Counted from the stretch's first letter, positions 1 through 7,650 are shown. The stretch: 20,398 nt of DNA from JAHJRJ01 sp037443685 (GCA_037443685.1 JBBINX010000038.1:1-20398); one strand, 5' to 3'. A program made the numbers and translations. Notes: a model not told the origin generated them from the letters alone.

Positions 1-349
1 CGAACGCGATTGAATTTCCGCCTGCACCGACACGGGGTTTCTCATCTATAAGTTGAAATCCTTCCGACTTCAACCTTGCTAATTCTTTCTCAATATCGTC
101 AACGGCAAACGACAAGTGATGTACACCTTCGCCCTTCTTTCCTATAAATTTCGAGATTTGAGAATCTTCAGATGCTCCTTCCAACAATTCAATATGTGCT
201 CCGCCTACTTCTAACATCGCAACATTTACTTTTTGATCGATAACAGATTCTAAATGAATATATTTAACATCAAATAATCTTTGGAAAGTATCTACAGAAT
301 ACTTTAAGTTTTTAACGGCAATTCCGATATGAGATAGATTAATGAACAT
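1..349 (-). CDS. mce: Methylmalonyl-CoA epimerase, C-terminus cut by window edge
   Basis: The enzyme interconverts (2R)- and (2S)-methylmalonyl-CoA, linking methylmalonyl-CoA mutase to propionyl-CoA or succinyl-CoA metabolism in the cytoplasm. I translated 116 residues from the ATG at 349-347 to the window edge. They form the vicinal-oxygen-chelate fold, starting with MFINLSHIGIAV, where His7 is the expected first metal ligand. DQKV at 38-41, GGAHIELLE at 49-57, GVHHLSFAVDD at 75-85 and PRVGAGGNSIAF at 105-116 follow. This order matches methylmalonyl-CoA epimerase better than lactoylglutathione lyase. Family members are roughly 130-140 residues, so about 20 residues, including the last metal-binding Glu, lie beyond position 1. 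An AGGA ribosome-binding site sits about 6 bases before the ATG, and a promoter lies at 396-424. The gene is monocistronic as far as can be seen. Confidence 0.92.
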   Translation of the reverse strand, partial: MFINLSHIGIAVKNLKYSVDTFQRLFDVKYIHLESVIDQKVNVAMLEVGGAHIELLEGASEDSQISKFIGKKGEGVHHLSFAVDDIEKELARLKSEGFQLIDEKPRVGAGGNSIAF

Positions 350-395
350 TGGGTTCCTACTTAATTTTGAATAATATATTGCTGTCTACTGGGTT

Positions 396-424
396 AATAT
401 ATGAAAATGGTTTGAACAGAGCAA
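396..424 (-). promoter_or_regulatory. Sigma-70-type promoter for mce
   Basis: On the minus strand a TTGCTC -35 box (424-419) and a TATATT -10 box (401-396) are separated by exactly 17 bp. The predicted start near 389 gives a leader of about 40 nt that contains the AGGA site. The same arrangement recurs before four other genes in the window, which strengthens the call. It is read by eye, without a scoring matrix. Confidence 0.6.
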
Positions 425-449
425 CTTAAAAAAGCGAATAGCCCAACGA

Positions 450-468
450 GTCTGATTTAATATCAGAC
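450..468. repeat. Perfect 7-bp hairpin
   Basis: GTCTGAT (450-456) and ATCAGAC (462-468) form a perfect stem around a 5-nt loop. No T-tract follows on either strand, so it is not a convincing terminator. It lies just upstream of the mce promoter, together with the hairpin at 501-519. Confidence 0.55.
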
Positions 469-500
469 GCAAAGCGTGCTAACGGTTTTGCCTGAGTAAT

Positions 501-519
501 GGATGTTACGCAAACATCC
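501..519. repeat. Perfect 7-bp hairpin
   Basis: GGATGTT (501-507) pairs with AACATCC (513-519) around ACGCA. The stem and loop sizes are the same as at 450-468, but the sequence is unrelated. No T-tract follows. Confidence 0.55.
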
Positions 520-551
520 TACTGTAAGATGTCAATTGCTAAATCAGAATA

Positions 552-581
552 CCTGCCCGCCGCTTCGCTTTGGCAGGCGGG
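552..581. repeat. GC-rich palindromic element with two competing stems
   Basis: Arms CCTGCCCGCC (552-561) and GGCAGGCGGG (572-581) flank a GCTTCGCTTT spacer in an otherwise AT-rich gap. CCTGCC can pair with GGCAGG (552-557 with 572-577), or CCCGCC with GGCGGG (556-561 with 576-581), but the two stems share bases and exclude each other. The composition contrast suggests an inserted dispersed repeat of REP/MITE type. That class is an inference, since only one full copy is visible here. Confidence 0.6.
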
Positions 582-584
582 TCG

Positions 585-691
585 AAACTCTAAACAAATT
601 CTAAACACGAATATCGAAAACATAGGAAATTGAATTATTAGTGGCGTTTTGATGATTAGGATTCAGGTGTATTTAGAACTTAGAGTTTAGA
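585..691. repeat. Long imperfect inverted repeat built on TCTAAAC
   Basis: AAACTCTAA at 585-593 is the exact reverse complement of TTAGAGTTT at 680-688. The left arm contains two direct copies of TCTAAAC (589-595 and 600-606). The right arm carries the complementary GTTTAGA (685-691) and a nearby TTTAGAAC. The two arms align over about 25 bases with small gaps, around an interior of roughly 65 bases. It directly follows the GC-rich element, and the two may form one composite repeat. Confidence 0.5.
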
Positions 692-930
692 TTTTAGTGC
701 TTTCATATCGAATATTAAGTTACTTCATATACGAATGATTAATTATATTTGCTCGTGGCAACGCGATGTCTATTGAAATTTATAATCATTAAATTTTAAA
801 AATATCGTAATCACTGAAAATTTTCTTAATTCGACATTCGATACGTGCCCAAGTGTCAGGCGGGTTAATTATTCGATCCTTACTTCGCCATATCTCTGCT
901 TCTCTCCCATTCCATTACGCTTATTCCTAA

Positions 931-2469
931 TTACGCCCAAAGATTTCTATCCAGTGTCCGGTATTGGATAGCTTCGCTGATGTGTTCTGGGCGGATATCA
1001 ACAAAATTTGCGAGGTCTGCGATTGTGCGTGCAACCTTTAGGATGCGGTCGTAAGCGCGTGCCGATAAACCGAGTTTTGTTATAGCCATTTTTAGCAACT
1101 CTTCACCGTCTGAATCAACCTTACAATATTCACGAATATCCTTTGATTGCATTCCAGCATTTGAGAAAATTCCTTTTTTATTTTTGAACCTTCGCATTTG
1201 TATTTCGCGTGCGGTTGTAACTCTTTGGCGTATTTTCTCTGAAGGTTCACCCGAATTTTTGCTGGATAATTCTTTATATTTCACAGCGGGAACTTCGATG
1301 TGAAGGTCGATCCTATCCAACAACGGGCCTGATATCTTAGCCATATATTTCTGAATTTGGATCTGTGTGCAAGTACACTCCTTCCCTGGGTCTGTGTAAT
1401 AACCGCACGGGCAGGGATTCATAGCACAGACGAGCATAAAATTTGCGGGAAACTCGAGTGTCATTTTAGACCTGCTAACGGTCATCCGTCCGTCTTCCAA
1501 TGGCTGACGAAGAACTTCGAGCACATTGCGTGCGAACTCAGGAAGTTCATCTAAAAATAGGACTCCATGATGTGCAAGTGAAATCTCTCCCGGTCTTGGA
1601 ATCGTGCCACCTCCTACCAGCGCGCTATCGGAAATTGTATGATGCGGCGACCGAAAAGGTCGTGTCGCAATGAGCGCAGAATTAGGAGGCAGTAAACCTG
1701 CAATGGAATGTATTTTAGTCGTCTCGATTGCTTCTTCAAATGTCATTGGCGGCAAAACTGTCGGCAGTCGTTTTGCGAGCATTGTTTTACCCGAGCCGGG
1801 TGGACCAATCATAATCAGGTTGTGAGCGCCGGCAGCAGCCACTTCAATCGCGCGTTTTACATTTTCCTGTCCTTTCACATCGGCAAAATCTATGTTATAC
1901 TGCTGCTCCTGTGCAAAAACTTCCTTCATATCAACGTGGAAAGGTTTCAATAATTCGTATTCACCGTTTAAAAAATCAACAGTCTCCGATAGTGTTGACA
2001 TTGGATATACTTCGATACCTTCGACCATAGCGGCTTCTTTTGCATTTTCTTTCGGAAGTATCATACCTCTCAAATTTTGTTTTTTAACTTCTACGGCAAC
2101 CGGCAAAGTTCCGTGTACAGGTCTAAGCGATCCGTCTAATGCAAGTTCACCTAAAACAACAAAGTGTTTTAGTAATTCCGGTTTGATTTTGTCAATCGCA
2201 GCTAAAATTCCTATAGCGATCGGCAAATCGTAAGCAGACCCTTCCTTTTTGATATCAGCCGGAGCCAGATTTATGGTAATACGAAGATTCGGAAACTTGA
2301 TGTTTGAGTTTTTTATAGCGGCAGTAACACGTTCGCGGCTCTCTCTCACTGCGTTATCTGGCAACCCGACAACGATAAAACTATATATAGCTTGATCGAT
2401 GTGAGTTTCGACCTGAACCAGATGTGCATCTATTCCATAAGTTGCACTACTCAGTACCTGTGAGAACAT
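931..2469 (-). CDS. yifB: YifB/ComM-family Mg-chelatase-like AAA+ ATPase
   Basis: The 512-residue product has the normal length and full domain order of the YifB/ComM family. These cytoplasmic AAA+ ATPases are related to Mg-chelatase ChlI; ComM is a hexameric helicase that promotes branch migration during natural transformation. The N-terminal ComM-specific domain covers about 20-165, with VVGLPDNAVRESRERV at 33-48. The ATPase core covers about 190-395: Walker A GPPGSGKT at 222-229, Walker B VLFLDELPEF at 303-312, a cysteine cluster NPCPCGYYTD...CTC at 351-367, and the sensor-like LLDRIDLH at 383-390. The C-terminal domain includes LSARAYDRILKVARTIADL at 468-486. The ATG at 2469 follows a purine-rich GGAAGGGTG, and a promoter lies at 2528-2556. 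No other competence gene is adjacent, so a transformation role here is inferred from the family. Confidence 0.95.
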   Translation of the reverse strand: MFSQVLSSATYGIDAHLVQVETHIDQAIYSFIVVGLPDNAVRESRERVTAAIKNSNIKFPNLRITINLAPADIKKEGSAYDLPIAIGILAAIDKIKPELLKHFVVLGELALDGSLRPVHGTLPVAVEVKKQNLRGMILPKENAKEAAMVEGIEVYPMSTLSETVDFLNGEYELLKPFHVDMKEVFAQEQQYNIDFADVKGQENVKRAIEVAAAGAHNLIMIGPPGSGKTMLAKRLPTVLPPMTFEEAIETTKIHSIAGLLPPNSALIATRPFRSPHHTISDSALVGGGTIPRPGEISLAHHGVLFLDELPEFARNVLEVLRQPLEDGRMTVSRSKMTLEFPANFMLVCAMNPCPCGYYTDPGKECTCTQIQIQKYMAKISGPLLDRIDLHIEVPAVKYKELSSKNSGEPSEKIRQRVTTAREIQMRRFKNKKGIFSNAGMQSKDIREYCKVDSDGEELLKMAITKLGLSARAYDRILKVARTIADLANFVDIRPEHISEAIQYRTLDRNLWA

Positions 2470-2527
2470 ATTTCACCCTTCCAAATATTATTTTGAATGT
2501 TCGGGAGGCGGTTAAAAATGCTGAATA

Positions 2528-2556
2528 AATATAAACAACAACCACTCAAAAATCAA
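2528..2556 (-). promoter_or_regulatory. Sigma-70-type promoter for yifB
   Basis: The minus strand carries TTGATT (2556-2551), a 17-bp spacer and TATATT (2533-2528). The predicted start near 2521 leaves a leader of about 50 nt before the yifB ATG. It lies downstream of the glycan operon, so yifB can be transcribed separately from it. Confidence 0.6.
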
Positions 2557-2609
2557 AACTTATTAGAAATCGTAAGAAAAATATATTTACTGATATATCT
2601 AAAATATTT

Positions 2610-2674
2610 CTTCACCCTGAATTTTATTCGGGGTTTAAAATTGAATAGATACCGAGCCCGCTCAGAGGGTGAAG
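2610..2674. repeat. Multi-arm inverted-repeat element between the glycan operon and yifB
   Basis: An outer perfect 9-bp inverted repeat, CTTCACCCT (2610-2618) with AGGGTGAAG (2666-2674), encloses GAGC-CC-GCTC (2654-2663). A competing inner stem, ACCCTGAAT (2614-2622) with ATTCGGGGT (2626-2634) around TTT, shares bases with the outer one. The inner stem pairs fully as plus-strand RNA, with one G-U wobble, but has a C-A mismatch as minus-strand RNA. It sits where a terminator of the glycan operon would be expected, but no T-tract follows directly on the minus strand. It may be a weak terminator or a dispersed repeat. Confidence 0.45.
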
Positions 2675-2716
2675 CGAAACAACGGATTTGCTTATTAAGA
2701 TATCAGATGCTTATTA

Positions 2717-3742
2717 TCATTGCAGGATAGATTCGTATGCATCGAGAGTCAGCTTTCCTACCTTCTCCCATAAATAATTTCCCTTAATAAGCTCAATCAA
2801 CTTTTTGTCTTTTGGTTTGGCGATACTTTTTTTAATTCCCTCTGCAATCGAATCAACCGAAGTCGGTTCAACATACTCAGCATAATCTTGAAAGTATTCT
2901 TTGGTTCCACCGTATTTCGTAATTACAATTTTTGCTCCTGCGAGTCCGGCTTCTAAAGCGGCAATACCCGGAGTTTCGAATAAGGAAGGTAACACAAAAA
3001 TATCGCATGCAGCATAAGCTGACGCAAGCATATCAGAATCGTTCGGGATGTTATCCAATAATAAAATATGTTGACCTGCTTCTTTGCGAATTTCATCTAA
3101 CTCTTTTCCCGCTTCCATCCTTCCGATAATTACAGCTGGTTTATCAAACGAGTTCAAAGCGTGAATGAGTCGCAGAACATTTTTCCTTCCCGGACCGATG
3201 TGCCCGACGTTCAGAATAAAATTTGAGATACCATAGGTTTTAATAAACAAAGAAGGGTCGGCGTTGTAAAACTTTTCGTTGACGCCATTTGGGATGATGT
3301 GAATTTTTGTCCGCGGAATTCCGAGTCCTTTTTCAATCAAATTTGCTTCAGCACAAGTGTTTGGCAAAACAGCATCAGCCCAATTGCAAATTTGTGAAAC
3401 AAATCCATAATCAGTCCAAACTCCGCGAGACTTATTTAATAATAAACGATTAAAAAGCATAACGGATTTGATATACAACGCTGAATGACGCGTAAAAAAA
3501 ATCGGTGAGACGACTAACTTAATTCCAATTTTAGAAATCTCGCGTGCGAAGTGAAATGTAGAAATATCAGCAGCGAATAGATGAACCAAATCGCAATCGC
3601 CTTTTCGTAATGTCTTCCACGCATCAAAAAGTTCAACTTCAACACCTAATTTTTCGAGTTCTTTTTTTGTTTCAAGCATTTGTGTGCGAGGTCCACCCTT
3701 CAGCATCATTATTGCTTGATATGATCCGAAATAGACTTTCAT
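2717..3742 (-). CDS. GT4-family glycosyltransferase (last gene of the glycan operon)
   Basis: This 341-residue GT-B-fold enzyme probably transfers a sugar from a nucleotide-sugar donor to a growing lipid-linked glycan at the cytoplasmic membrane face. The N-terminal acceptor half begins MKVYFGSYQAIMMLKGGP, where the GG-P loop is typical of GT4. The linker carries VLPNTCAEANLIEKGLG at 125-141 and IIPNGVNEKFY at 149-159. The donor half has LNVGHIGPGRKN at 177-188 and the E-x7-E signature FETPGIAALEAG at 255-266 (Glu256 and Glu264), followed by GGTKEYF at 278-284. The ATG at 3742-3740 overlaps the TGA of the upstream deacetylase-like gene (3741-3739), so the two are probably translationally coupled. 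No membrane segment is seen. Sugar specificity cannot be read from the sequence. Confidence 0.88.
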   Translation of the reverse strand: MKVYFGSYQAIMMLKGGPRTQMLETKKELEKLGVEVELFDAWKTLRKGDCDLVHLFAADISTFHFAREISKIGIKLVVSPIFFTRHSALYIKSVMLFNRLLLNKSRGVWTDYGFVSQICNWADAVLPNTCAEANLIEKGLGIPRTKIHIIPNGVNEKFYNADPSLFIKTYGISNFILNVGHIGPGRKNVLRLIHALNSFDKPAVIIGRMEAGKELDEIRKEAGQHILLLDNIPNDSDMLASAYAACDIFVLPSLFETPGIAALEAGLAGAKIVITKYGGTKEYFQDYAEYVEPTSVDSIAEGIKKSIAKPKDKKLIELIKGNYLWEKVGKLTLDAYESILQ

Positions 3743-5256
3743 TTTTTTTTGTGTAATAAATTTTCAAGTTTATGGACCAGCATCCATTTATTAATTTTTC
3801 TGATACGTGCTATGTCCTCAGGTGCGTGTACATTCTTAGGTTTTTCCGTCCACCTGTAATTATCCGCATCAATACAGTTATCGACATTTATTATTTTTTC
3901 TTTTCCCCCCGGGCTGATAATCCGCGTATATACATCCTCTTGTGATTCAAGACTATTAAGCACCGCAACCCGTTTCTTCCACCAATCAGCATACTCACAC
4001 ATTTTCATTGTTGGAATATTCAAATCGTTTATCTTTTTAAATATATTTTCAACTACATCCCAATTTTTGTGCGTGGGATGATGATAGAAGATTATCGGCT
4101 CATGCAGTTTCAATTTTTTCTCGATTTCATTTAGGAAATACTCCGTCATTTCAATACTCGAAAAACCTTGGCGACGTAAGCTACCGATACAAATTGGGTG
4201 AACAGGTATTTGTAAAGTACCTGACAAACTGTGATAAACTAACGAAGTAGACGGTAAGTTATCATAATCATAAGAGAATTCAGAAGAATATGAGAAACCG
4301 AGATCGCTAATTGCTTGAGCGAGCGAAGCGTTCCATTTTCCAAACGGTGCAGCAAACCCACGCGGCTCTATACCGGCATTTTTCAATAAATCATATCCCT
4401 TTTTTATGTTCGAGTAATTTTCTGCATACGAATTATAATTTCTATGTTCGTAACAGTGAACACCTATTTCTTGATTTTGCATCTCAGCAAAATGATTCAC
4501 CCAGTTTTGCTGGCTCTTCGTATCCACAAACCATGTAATTGGAATATTATATTTTTTAGATAGCTTGTATAATTGTTCAACTTGTTCTTTAGTCCCGAAA
4601 TCAGTGTCCACACGAAAGATAAAAACTGTTGCGGCATCTTTAGGATAAAACCACTTATGCGTAAATGGGAGTCGACCTGAATGAAATAAATATTCCAATG
4701 ATCGGGAAATAAGCCGTCTAAGCGAACCCTTCGAGACTAAAGAAACTTCTTCATAAGGGAGCCGTTTCGATTGCGAGTAAAAACTTTTTTTCTTCGAACG
4801 GTCATCAACTACGAGTAAACCGGTATCAAACGGAATCACAACTATATACCCATTCAAATACTTACCGGTAAATACGGAGAACTCCCCTTTATTACTTCGT
4901 AGATGATTTGCCTGCGTAGGAATTTTGACTTTTGTATATATATCGATAATTTCAGGGTCGGCAAAAATTCCATCTTTATCCGGATTTAAATATTTCACAA
5001 AAACATTTTTTAAATCCGTCTTAGGAAGATTTGTAATCAAACGAAAAACGGACGACGAAAATAAAACTCCGCCACCCTGTTGAAGATATAAATTAATGGC
5101 AGTCGCAATTTCTTTATCTGTTTCATCTGCTACTACCACAACAGGATAATTATTAATTTCAGATATTGAGTCGATTCGTTCATAACCGACACCAATCTGT
5201 GTCAACAATATTTCCCAACCGATAGATTTACCTAAAAGTCCAGTTTTCAACTTCAT
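3739..5256 (-). CDS. NodB-type polysaccharide deacetylase-like protein with an extra N-terminal domain
   Basis: The central NodB homology domain (about 205-430 of 505 residues) shows the metal-dependent carbohydrate esterase 4 motifs: RVDTDFG (Asp217, Asp219), GVHCYEH with His267 and His271 spaced H-x3-H, RGFAAPFG from Arg299, and HHPTH at 392-396. It probably removes acetyl groups from an N-acetylated sugar in the locus glycan. The first ~190 residues resemble a Rossmann-like, glutamine-amidotransferase/ThuA-type fold (YPVVVVAD at 38-45, LYLQQGGGVLFSS at 57-69), and ~70 C-terminal residues are unassigned. I chose the ATG at 5256, not the in-frame ATG at 5289, because AAAGGAG lies 8 nt upstream and the start then overlaps the flippase TGA as ATGA. 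No signal peptide is seen, so its compartment is unclear. Deacetylase activity is likely but unproven. Confidence 0.82.
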   Translation of the reverse strand: MKLKTGLLGKSIGWEILLTQIGVGYERIDSISEINNYPVVVVADETDKEIATAINLYLQQGGGVLFSSSVFRLITNLPKTDLKNVFVKYLNPDKDGIFADPEIIDIYTKVKIPTQANHLRSNKGEFSVFTGKYLNGYIVVIPFDTGLLVVDDRSKKKSFYSQSKRLPYEEVSLVSKGSLRRLISRSLEYLFHSGRLPFTHKWFYPKDAATVFIFRVDTDFGTKEQVEQLYKLSKKYNIPITWFVDTKSQQNWVNHFAEMQNQEIGVHCYEHRNYNSYAENYSNIKKGYDLLKNAGIEPRGFAAPFGKWNASLAQAISDLGFSYSSEFSYDYDNLPSTSLVYHSLSGTLQIPVHPICIGSLRRQGFSSIEMTEYFLNEIEKKLKLHEPIIFYHHPTHKNWDVVENIFKKINDLNIPTMKMCEYADWWKKRVAVLNSLESQEDVYTRIISPGGKEKIINVDNCIDADNYRWTEKPKNVHAPEDIARIRKINKWMLVHKLENLLHKKK

Positions 5257-6647
5257 AAAAACTTCTCCTTTAGGGTTTGTAAATCGCATTTGCTTATTCC
5301 TCCTGCTGCTACGGTTATCAGGAAATAAGTTAGTGCTGCCGCTGGTATTGATAAAAATAAGTTTTGCGAAGTAAAATATACTACTATTATCATAACGATA
5401 ACAGCAGGAATCGCTTTTAAAATATAACGGAAAAGTTCAACCTGTACAAACTTCCCAAATGTAAACTTAAAACAGACTAGCACTACGAACTCAGAAATAA
5501 CTACACCAATAGCTGTTCCTACAACTCCAAAGAGGTTCGTCAAGATATATATAGAAGATAAATTTACTATCAAACTGAATGCGATAATTTTAGAATACAA
5601 TTTTTCTTGCCCGATTGCCACAAGCCCATATCCGTAGATCGAGTTTAGAATGGTTGCTGTAAAAAAACCTATCAATATTTGAAAGATCAATGAAGCGTCT
5701 TGATAACCATTGCCGAAAATTAAGCTGATGATTGGTTGACTCAATAAAATACATCCGACCATTACTGGAATAATAATAATTAATGTAATGCGTATAACGA
5801 ATGAAATAATCTCAGCCAGTTTTTCTACGGATTCCTGAAAAACACGCGTAATGGTTGGAAAATATAAAGAGTAAAAAAACCTATCCAATAAAAGTAAGAA
5901 GATAACTAATTTGTTTGCCGCACTAAAGATGCCTACATCAGTCGTCGATAACAACAACCCAATAATGATGATAGGAAGATTAAAGTTGATTTGACTTACA
6001 ACTGATGCCGATGAAAGACTGAACGACTCTTTAAACAACTGATAAGAATTATTTAATGAGATTGATGTAACCAGAGAATTGCCTTCTATTCGGAATCGAT
6101 ATAAAACGAAAGCAACACCGATTGTATTTGCGATAAGAAACGAGACTGGGACCCAAATCAGGTTAGCTGACTTGGAAAATAAAAATATTAAAGCTAACAA
6201 GTAAACAATCGAAATAAGCAATTTACCGATGGATGCGGGAAACAAATTTTCTTTCCCTTGATAATACCAATCGAGAAAGAATATATTGGGAAGGATACTA
6301 AGAACAAATAGAACAATGACGCACACAATCGTCGTATCCGCGACCAAGAGATAAGTTAGAATGATTGTTAGGATTAAAATTATAAAAGATATCAGAGAAC
6401 GTAAAGAAATAAATTTACCAATAAAATTGGTTTTCTCACCTGCCGCAATCTGCCTCGTGCCGTAAATGTTGAGCCACTGAGAACCGAAGAGCAAAGCATA
6501 AGCAAAAATGGTAAGTCCGATATTGATAATTCCGAACCCGTCAACGCTGAGATTTCTGGCAAGGTAGATAGTCGTAAAAAAACCAATTATTCTACCCCCA
6601 GCTTCGCTAACGAACAACATTAATATATTCTTCGACAACCGTTTCAA
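5253..6647 (-). CDS. Wzx-like oligosaccharide flippase (MOP superfamily)
   Basis: The 464-residue protein is very hydrophobic, with about 14 predicted membrane helices spread over its whole length, as in polysaccharide-biosynthesis flippases of the MOP/MATE superfamily. It should move an undecaprenyl-linked oligosaccharide from the inner to the outer leaflet of the cytoplasmic membrane. The first helix region SKNILMLFVSEAGGRIIGFF (6-25) and LFGSQWLNIYGTRQIA (53-68) are typical of the family. The start is probably TTG at 6647-6645, which overlaps the TGA of the upstream glycosyltransferase (6646-6644) and has GAGGA about 9 nt before it. The ATG at 6620 has a weaker site. The gene sits between glycosyltransferases and overlaps the deacetylase-like gene by 4 nt, consistent with one glycan pathway. 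The transported substrate is unknown. Confidence 0.88.
   Translation of the reverse strand: MKRLSKNILMLFVSEAGGRIIGFFTTIYLARNLSVDGFGIINIGLTIFAYALLFGSQWLNIYGTRQIAAGEKTNFIGKFISLRSLISFIILILTIILTYLLVADTTIVCVIVLFVLSILPNIFFLDWYYQGKENLFPASIGKLLISIVYLLALIFLFSKSANLIWVPVSFLIANTIGVAFVLYRFRIEGNSLVTSISLNNSYQLFKESFSLSSASVVSQINFNLPIIIIGLLLSTTDVGIFSAANKLVIFLLLLDRFFYSLYFPTITRVFQESVEKLAEIISFVIRITLIIIIPVMVGCILLSQPIISLIFGNGYQDASLIFQILIGFFTATILNSIYGYGLVAIGQEKLYSKIIAFSLIVNLSSIYILTNLFGVVGTAIGVVISEFVVLVCFKFTFGKFVQVELFRYILKAIPAVIVMIIVVYFTSQNLFLSIPAAALTYFLITVAAGGISKCDLQTLKEKFL
5265..5271 (-). promoter_or_regulatory. Shine-Dalgarno site that fixes the deacetylase start
   Basis: AAAGGAG on the minus strand ends 8 nt before the ATG at 5256. 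It lies inside the end of the flippase gene and would be wasted if translation began at the in-frame ATG at 5289. Confidence 0.7.
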
Positions 6648-7633
6648 GCCAATAATTCCTCGATTACCTTCAAGAGACCATTAATCCTTCTTTGCCGCGG
6701 GAATTTTTCAATTATCCTGAGCCGTGCTTTCTTTCCAAATTCATCAGATAATGTCAAAGATTTAGTTAATCCATCTACAAGCACGTCTACATCGCCGTAT
6801 GGCAATAGTATCCCAACTTCTCCGATTGCCGTTGGTATACCTCCTCGCGTAGTGCCAACCGGAATACATTCGCACAGCATAGCTTCACACAGAGAGTTTG
6901 GTAAACCTTCAGTGTATGATACCTGCGTGTAAACTTTTGCTCGTCGGTAATAATTTAATAGTTCCGCTCGATCCAGGAACGGAATAACTTCAACATTCTG
7001 TGGTAAGTGCGGCTCTATTTGTTTCAGTAAGTTTTCTTTTATTCCAACGATCACGAACTTCACGTCAGGTAATTTGATTGCCGCCGCGATCAGATTGTCA
7101 AATCCCTTCTTCATCATTCTCCACTCATCTTCGCAAGCTCCAACACTCAGTATAAAATTTTCCTTAGCGCCCGCAGGTGTCCAGTAATCATAATCGTAGC
7201 CGGTCGGAAGATATAATATATTTGAACCATCGTATTTTGCGAGTCGCGTTGCTTCTGATATCAAGAATGGGTCGACAGATAAAATTCTATCTGCATTACG
7301 GATAGCGTAACGGACGAATTTCGATTTCCACCAGTTCAACCAGATGCCGTAATTGATCTCCTTATAATCGGCAACATCAACGCCACCGATGACAATTACA
7401 GATTTTTTCCCATACAACCTCGAAAAAAAAACAGCGAAAGCTGAATAAACGGAAGCAAACCAAGTATAGGTAACATCTGTTCGCGGAACAGAAAACAGAA
7501 GCTTGAAGACGTGAATGAATCCGCTGCTAATATTTTTTCGGACTGCGAAATGTTTGCCGAGGATATTTAAATCTTCCTTAATAAAAGACGTATTTATTGT
7601 TGACAAAAATAAGATTCTTTTCTTTTCACCCAT
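6644..7633 (-). CDS. GT4-family glycosyltransferase (middle of the glycan operon)
   Basis: This 329-residue protein is a retaining GT-B glycosyltransferase. The C-terminal donor domain is clear: LPTGYDYDYW at 142-151, ILSVGACEDEWRMMKKGFDN at 161-180 (the usual start of the nucleotide-sugar site), VIVGIKENL at 194-202, and the E-x7-E signature TEGLPNSLCEAM at 241-252 (Glu242, Glu250) followed by TTRGGIPTAIG. The N-terminal acceptor domain is short (about 140 residues) and contains IGGVDVADY at 82-90. The ATG at 7633 follows AGGA by about 6 nt, and 17 nt separate it from the upstream GT4 gene. Its end overlaps the flippase start by 4 nt. It presumably adds one sugar of the oligosaccharide on the cytoplasmic face; donor and acceptor cannot be inferred. 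Confidence 0.88.
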   Translation of the reverse strand: MGEKKRILFLSTINTSFIKEDLNILGKHFAVRKNISSGFIHVFKLLFSVPRTDVTYTWFASVYSAFAVFFSRLYGKKSVIVIGGVDVADYKEINYGIWLNWWKSKFVRYAIRNADRILSVDPFLISEATRLAKYDGSNILYLPTGYDYDYWTPAGAKENFILSVGACEDEWRMMKKGFDNLIAAAIKLPDVKFVIVGIKENLLKQIEPHLPQNVEVIPFLDRAELLNYYRRAKVYTQVSYTEGLPNSLCEAMLCECIPVGTTRGGIPTAIGEVGILLPYGDVDVLVDGLTKSLTLSDEFGKKARLRIIEKFPRQRRINGLLKVIEELLA

Positions 7634-7650
7634 TTACGTCCTACACACCC

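Larger units (their letters stand above)
350..930. other. 580-bp intergenic region rich in inverted repeats
   Basis: No credible gene was found between mce and yifB in any frame, and no tRNA-like cloverleaf. Besides the mce promoter, the stretch holds two small hairpins (450-468 and 501-519), a GC-rich pair of competing stems (552-581), and a long imperfect inverted repeat (about 585-691). The rest, 692-930, is AT-rich with scattered TCGAAT words. A second CAGGCGGGTT string at 856-865 echoes the right arm of the GC-rich element. I see no strong rho-independent terminator for yifB. Confidence 0.7.

Noticed and set aside
880..915. 11-codon frame just after yifB on the minus strand
   Set aside because: Too short, and nothing in the sequence supports translation.
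350..930. tRNA, small RNA or CRISPR array in the large intergenic gap
   Set aside because: No cloverleaf, no regularly spaced direct repeats with spacers, and no known RNA motif; the repeats are inverted and unequal.
1357..2233. Plus-strand open frames opposite yifB
   Set aside because: They are antisense shadows of a full-length, motif-rich YifB protein, with no ribosome-binding site or recognisable domain.
2497..2730. 77-codon plus-strand frame between yifB and the GT4 gene
   Set aside because: It spans the yifB promoter and inverted-repeat element and runs into the end of the GT4 gene. The product has low complexity and no known motif.
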